Shown one piece after another: positions 32,700-33,920 of a DNA stretch of 33,920 bases. Within the stretch, counting starts at the first letter, position 1. Each line of letters starts with the position of its first letter. The DNA is from Bolinopsis microptera. Taxonomy: Eukaryota > Ctenophora > Tentaculata > Lobata > Bolinopsidae. A program made the translations under genes and the position numbers. Below the pieces are notes generated by a model. The model was given only the letters and a program-made list of their open reading frames with translations, was not told the origin of the DNA and made no database searches. The DNA is taken from the NCBI RefSeq assembly GCF_026151205.1, contig NW_026971832.1, positions 1-33,920 on the forward strand, in the 5' to 3' direction.

Positions 32700-33920
32700 C
32701 TTTTCAGCCTTTTTCAACGGATTTTCAAGTTTGAAGTTTGGCATTAATTCCTCCCGCAGCGCCGGGAGGGGATGTCCATAAATAAATAACAGTTAAAAAC
32801 AAGGGGAAACGAAACCGGGGTTTTTCCTTCAGGCCCTTCACACTTTTTTTCCCCCTGTCTAGTTTAATGTCTCCCCCTTTTAACCGTCAAAATGTGATTT
32901 AAAAATATACGTTTAAAGGGTTTTATCCCCCCTTGCCACAAAAAAGAAAACCCGCCGCTCCGGCCCCCCCCCGTTAGTATTCGATTTTTGATTTCGACTA
33001 ACGTAAATAATGTAAACATGTAAATAATGTTAAAACAAAGAAAGGCCTTAAAATGACAAAAAAACAAACAGATCCCCCACTTATCTTATTAGGGGGTATC
33101 AGGCGGCCGGGCGCTTAAAAATTTAAGTATTTTCGCATGTTTCTTCAGACTTTTGCCAATGGTTTTTGGGGGTTTTACTTTTCATTATGCCCATTTTTTT
33201 TTTTTTTCCGAAAGTTTTCGAAAATGTATGAAACCACGGGACTAGAAAAAATTACGGGTTTTTTAGTAGCTGTGGTCAAGCCTCTGAAAAACGTTAGCTC
33301 CAAAAAAAAAAAAAAATAAGGGCGTGATATGATAAAAACCTCTAGTTTAGCCGCTTGTTCCAATACAGTTTACCCCCGATTTACTCCCCCCTGCTTTAAA
33401 ACCGCGCCCCCCATTTAACGCGGCCACTCCTTTTCCCCCAAATAGGGGCTTTAAATGCATAAATCTGATAATGTAAACAAACAAAACCCCATTTACCGCG
33501 GATGTTTTCCTTCCCCCCCAAAATCGCGGTAAAGTAAGGGAAAGTAGCTGTCACGGGGGACCGGTACCCCGGGAATATGAAACTGGGGTTTTAAAATGAC
33601 ACTCGTATCCTGTTCATACTCCGCTTTTATTTTTCTTTTTTGTTTGTTCCCTTTTCTTGGTTTTCTGCGGACTTGTTTTTTTCATCATTTTTTCCTTTTG
33701 CTTTGTGGGTGGAGGGGAATGGGAAAATTTGGACTTTTATTCTTTTATGTTTTAATTTAAAAAATTTTTTTAATTAAAGGCAAAGTATTATTTGAAAAAA
33801 CTTCAACAAAAAAACTTCACCGTATTTTTATCATTATTTTGCCCAAGTATGTTTAAATTGGGTTACTTTGCAGTAATGTTTAATTTTTACTATTCGTTTT
33901 ATCTTAGCTGCCAGTATTTT
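32700..33920. other. No gene recognised; possible further repeat traces
   Basis: The words TAAATAAATAACAGTTAAAA (32777-32796) and ACGTAAATAATGTAAACATG (from 33001) resemble the AACGTAAATAAAATAATAG part of the flanking repeat at about 32516, so decayed extra copies are possible. GTAAATAATGT is exactly duplicated at 33003-33013 and 33020-33030. The rest is low-quality AT-rich sequence ending in T-rich DNA. Confidence -1.

Larger units (their letters stand above)
5450..33920. other. Low-quality consensus: homopolymer-inflated sequence
   Basis: From about 5440-5470 onward the text changes abruptly. Runs of six or more C, G, A or T appear every few dozen bases, for example 14 C near 8622 and 14 C near 13680. 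Repeat units known to be identical elsewhere differ mainly by run length. This pattern is expected of unpolished single-molecule consensus and is nearly absent from 1-5440. Open frames in this part are short, overlap on both strands, and are rich in Pro/Gly/Phe/Lys from CCC, GGG, TTT and AAA. I therefore annotate only structures that survive indel noise. Confidence -1.

Noticed and set aside
1-33920. CRISPR array, bacterial operon, prophage or defence system
   Set aside because: There are no regularly spaced identical repeats with unique spacers, no clustered same-strand genes and no ribosome-binding sites. Composition and elements fit an animal genome.

Overview
The window looks like nuclear DNA of an invertebrate animal, with a mollusc as only a weak guess. 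It is AT-rich and gene-poor and full of degenerate repeats, with no operons, ribosome-binding sites or bacterial gene spacing. A decayed animal LINE reverse-transcriptase motif, tRNA-SINE-like fragments and minisatellites also point to an animal genome.

The window falls into two parts of very different text quality. Positions 1 to about 5440 read like finished sequence. From about 5450 to the end the text is dominated by long mononucleotide runs (often 6 to 14 C or G), and reading frames break every few dozen codons. This looks like unpolished long-read consensus, so almost every open frame there is meaningless and only nucleotide-level structure can be trusted.

Layout. At 45-1269 (minus) there is one recognisable protein gene, an apparently intronless BTB/POZ-like gene broken by about five frame changes. 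At 1315-4180 there is non-coding DNA with two families of diverged direct repeats and small inverted repeats. At 4189-4688 there is a possible 49-nt exon (plus) and an unrecognised 86-codon open frame (minus). At 5155-5378 there is a GC-richer block followed by a 13-bp tandem duplication. In the low-quality part I can support a CpG-rich segment (about 10500-12950), a LINE reverse-transcriptase remnant near 14130-14222, two possible tRNA-derived SINE fragments (about 21495-21610 and 29600-29700), a tandem array built on ACAGTGTTA (22098-22284), and three blocks of what may be one minisatellite family with ACTGGT and CACGTG cores (24650-24795, 26461-26570, 29855-30282).

The most unusual structure is at about 31490-32650. 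Two same-orientation copies of a roughly 280-bp sequence lie about 875 bp apart. Between them is a near-palindrome of about 430 bp centred on GCGCGC at 32003-32008, with GCGCCGAA-type blocks nested in AT-rich arms. This resembles a fold-back or miniature terminal-repeat element. I do not recognise its family.

I see no multi-gene system. The window holds one decayed or badly sequenced gene in repeat-rich DNA.
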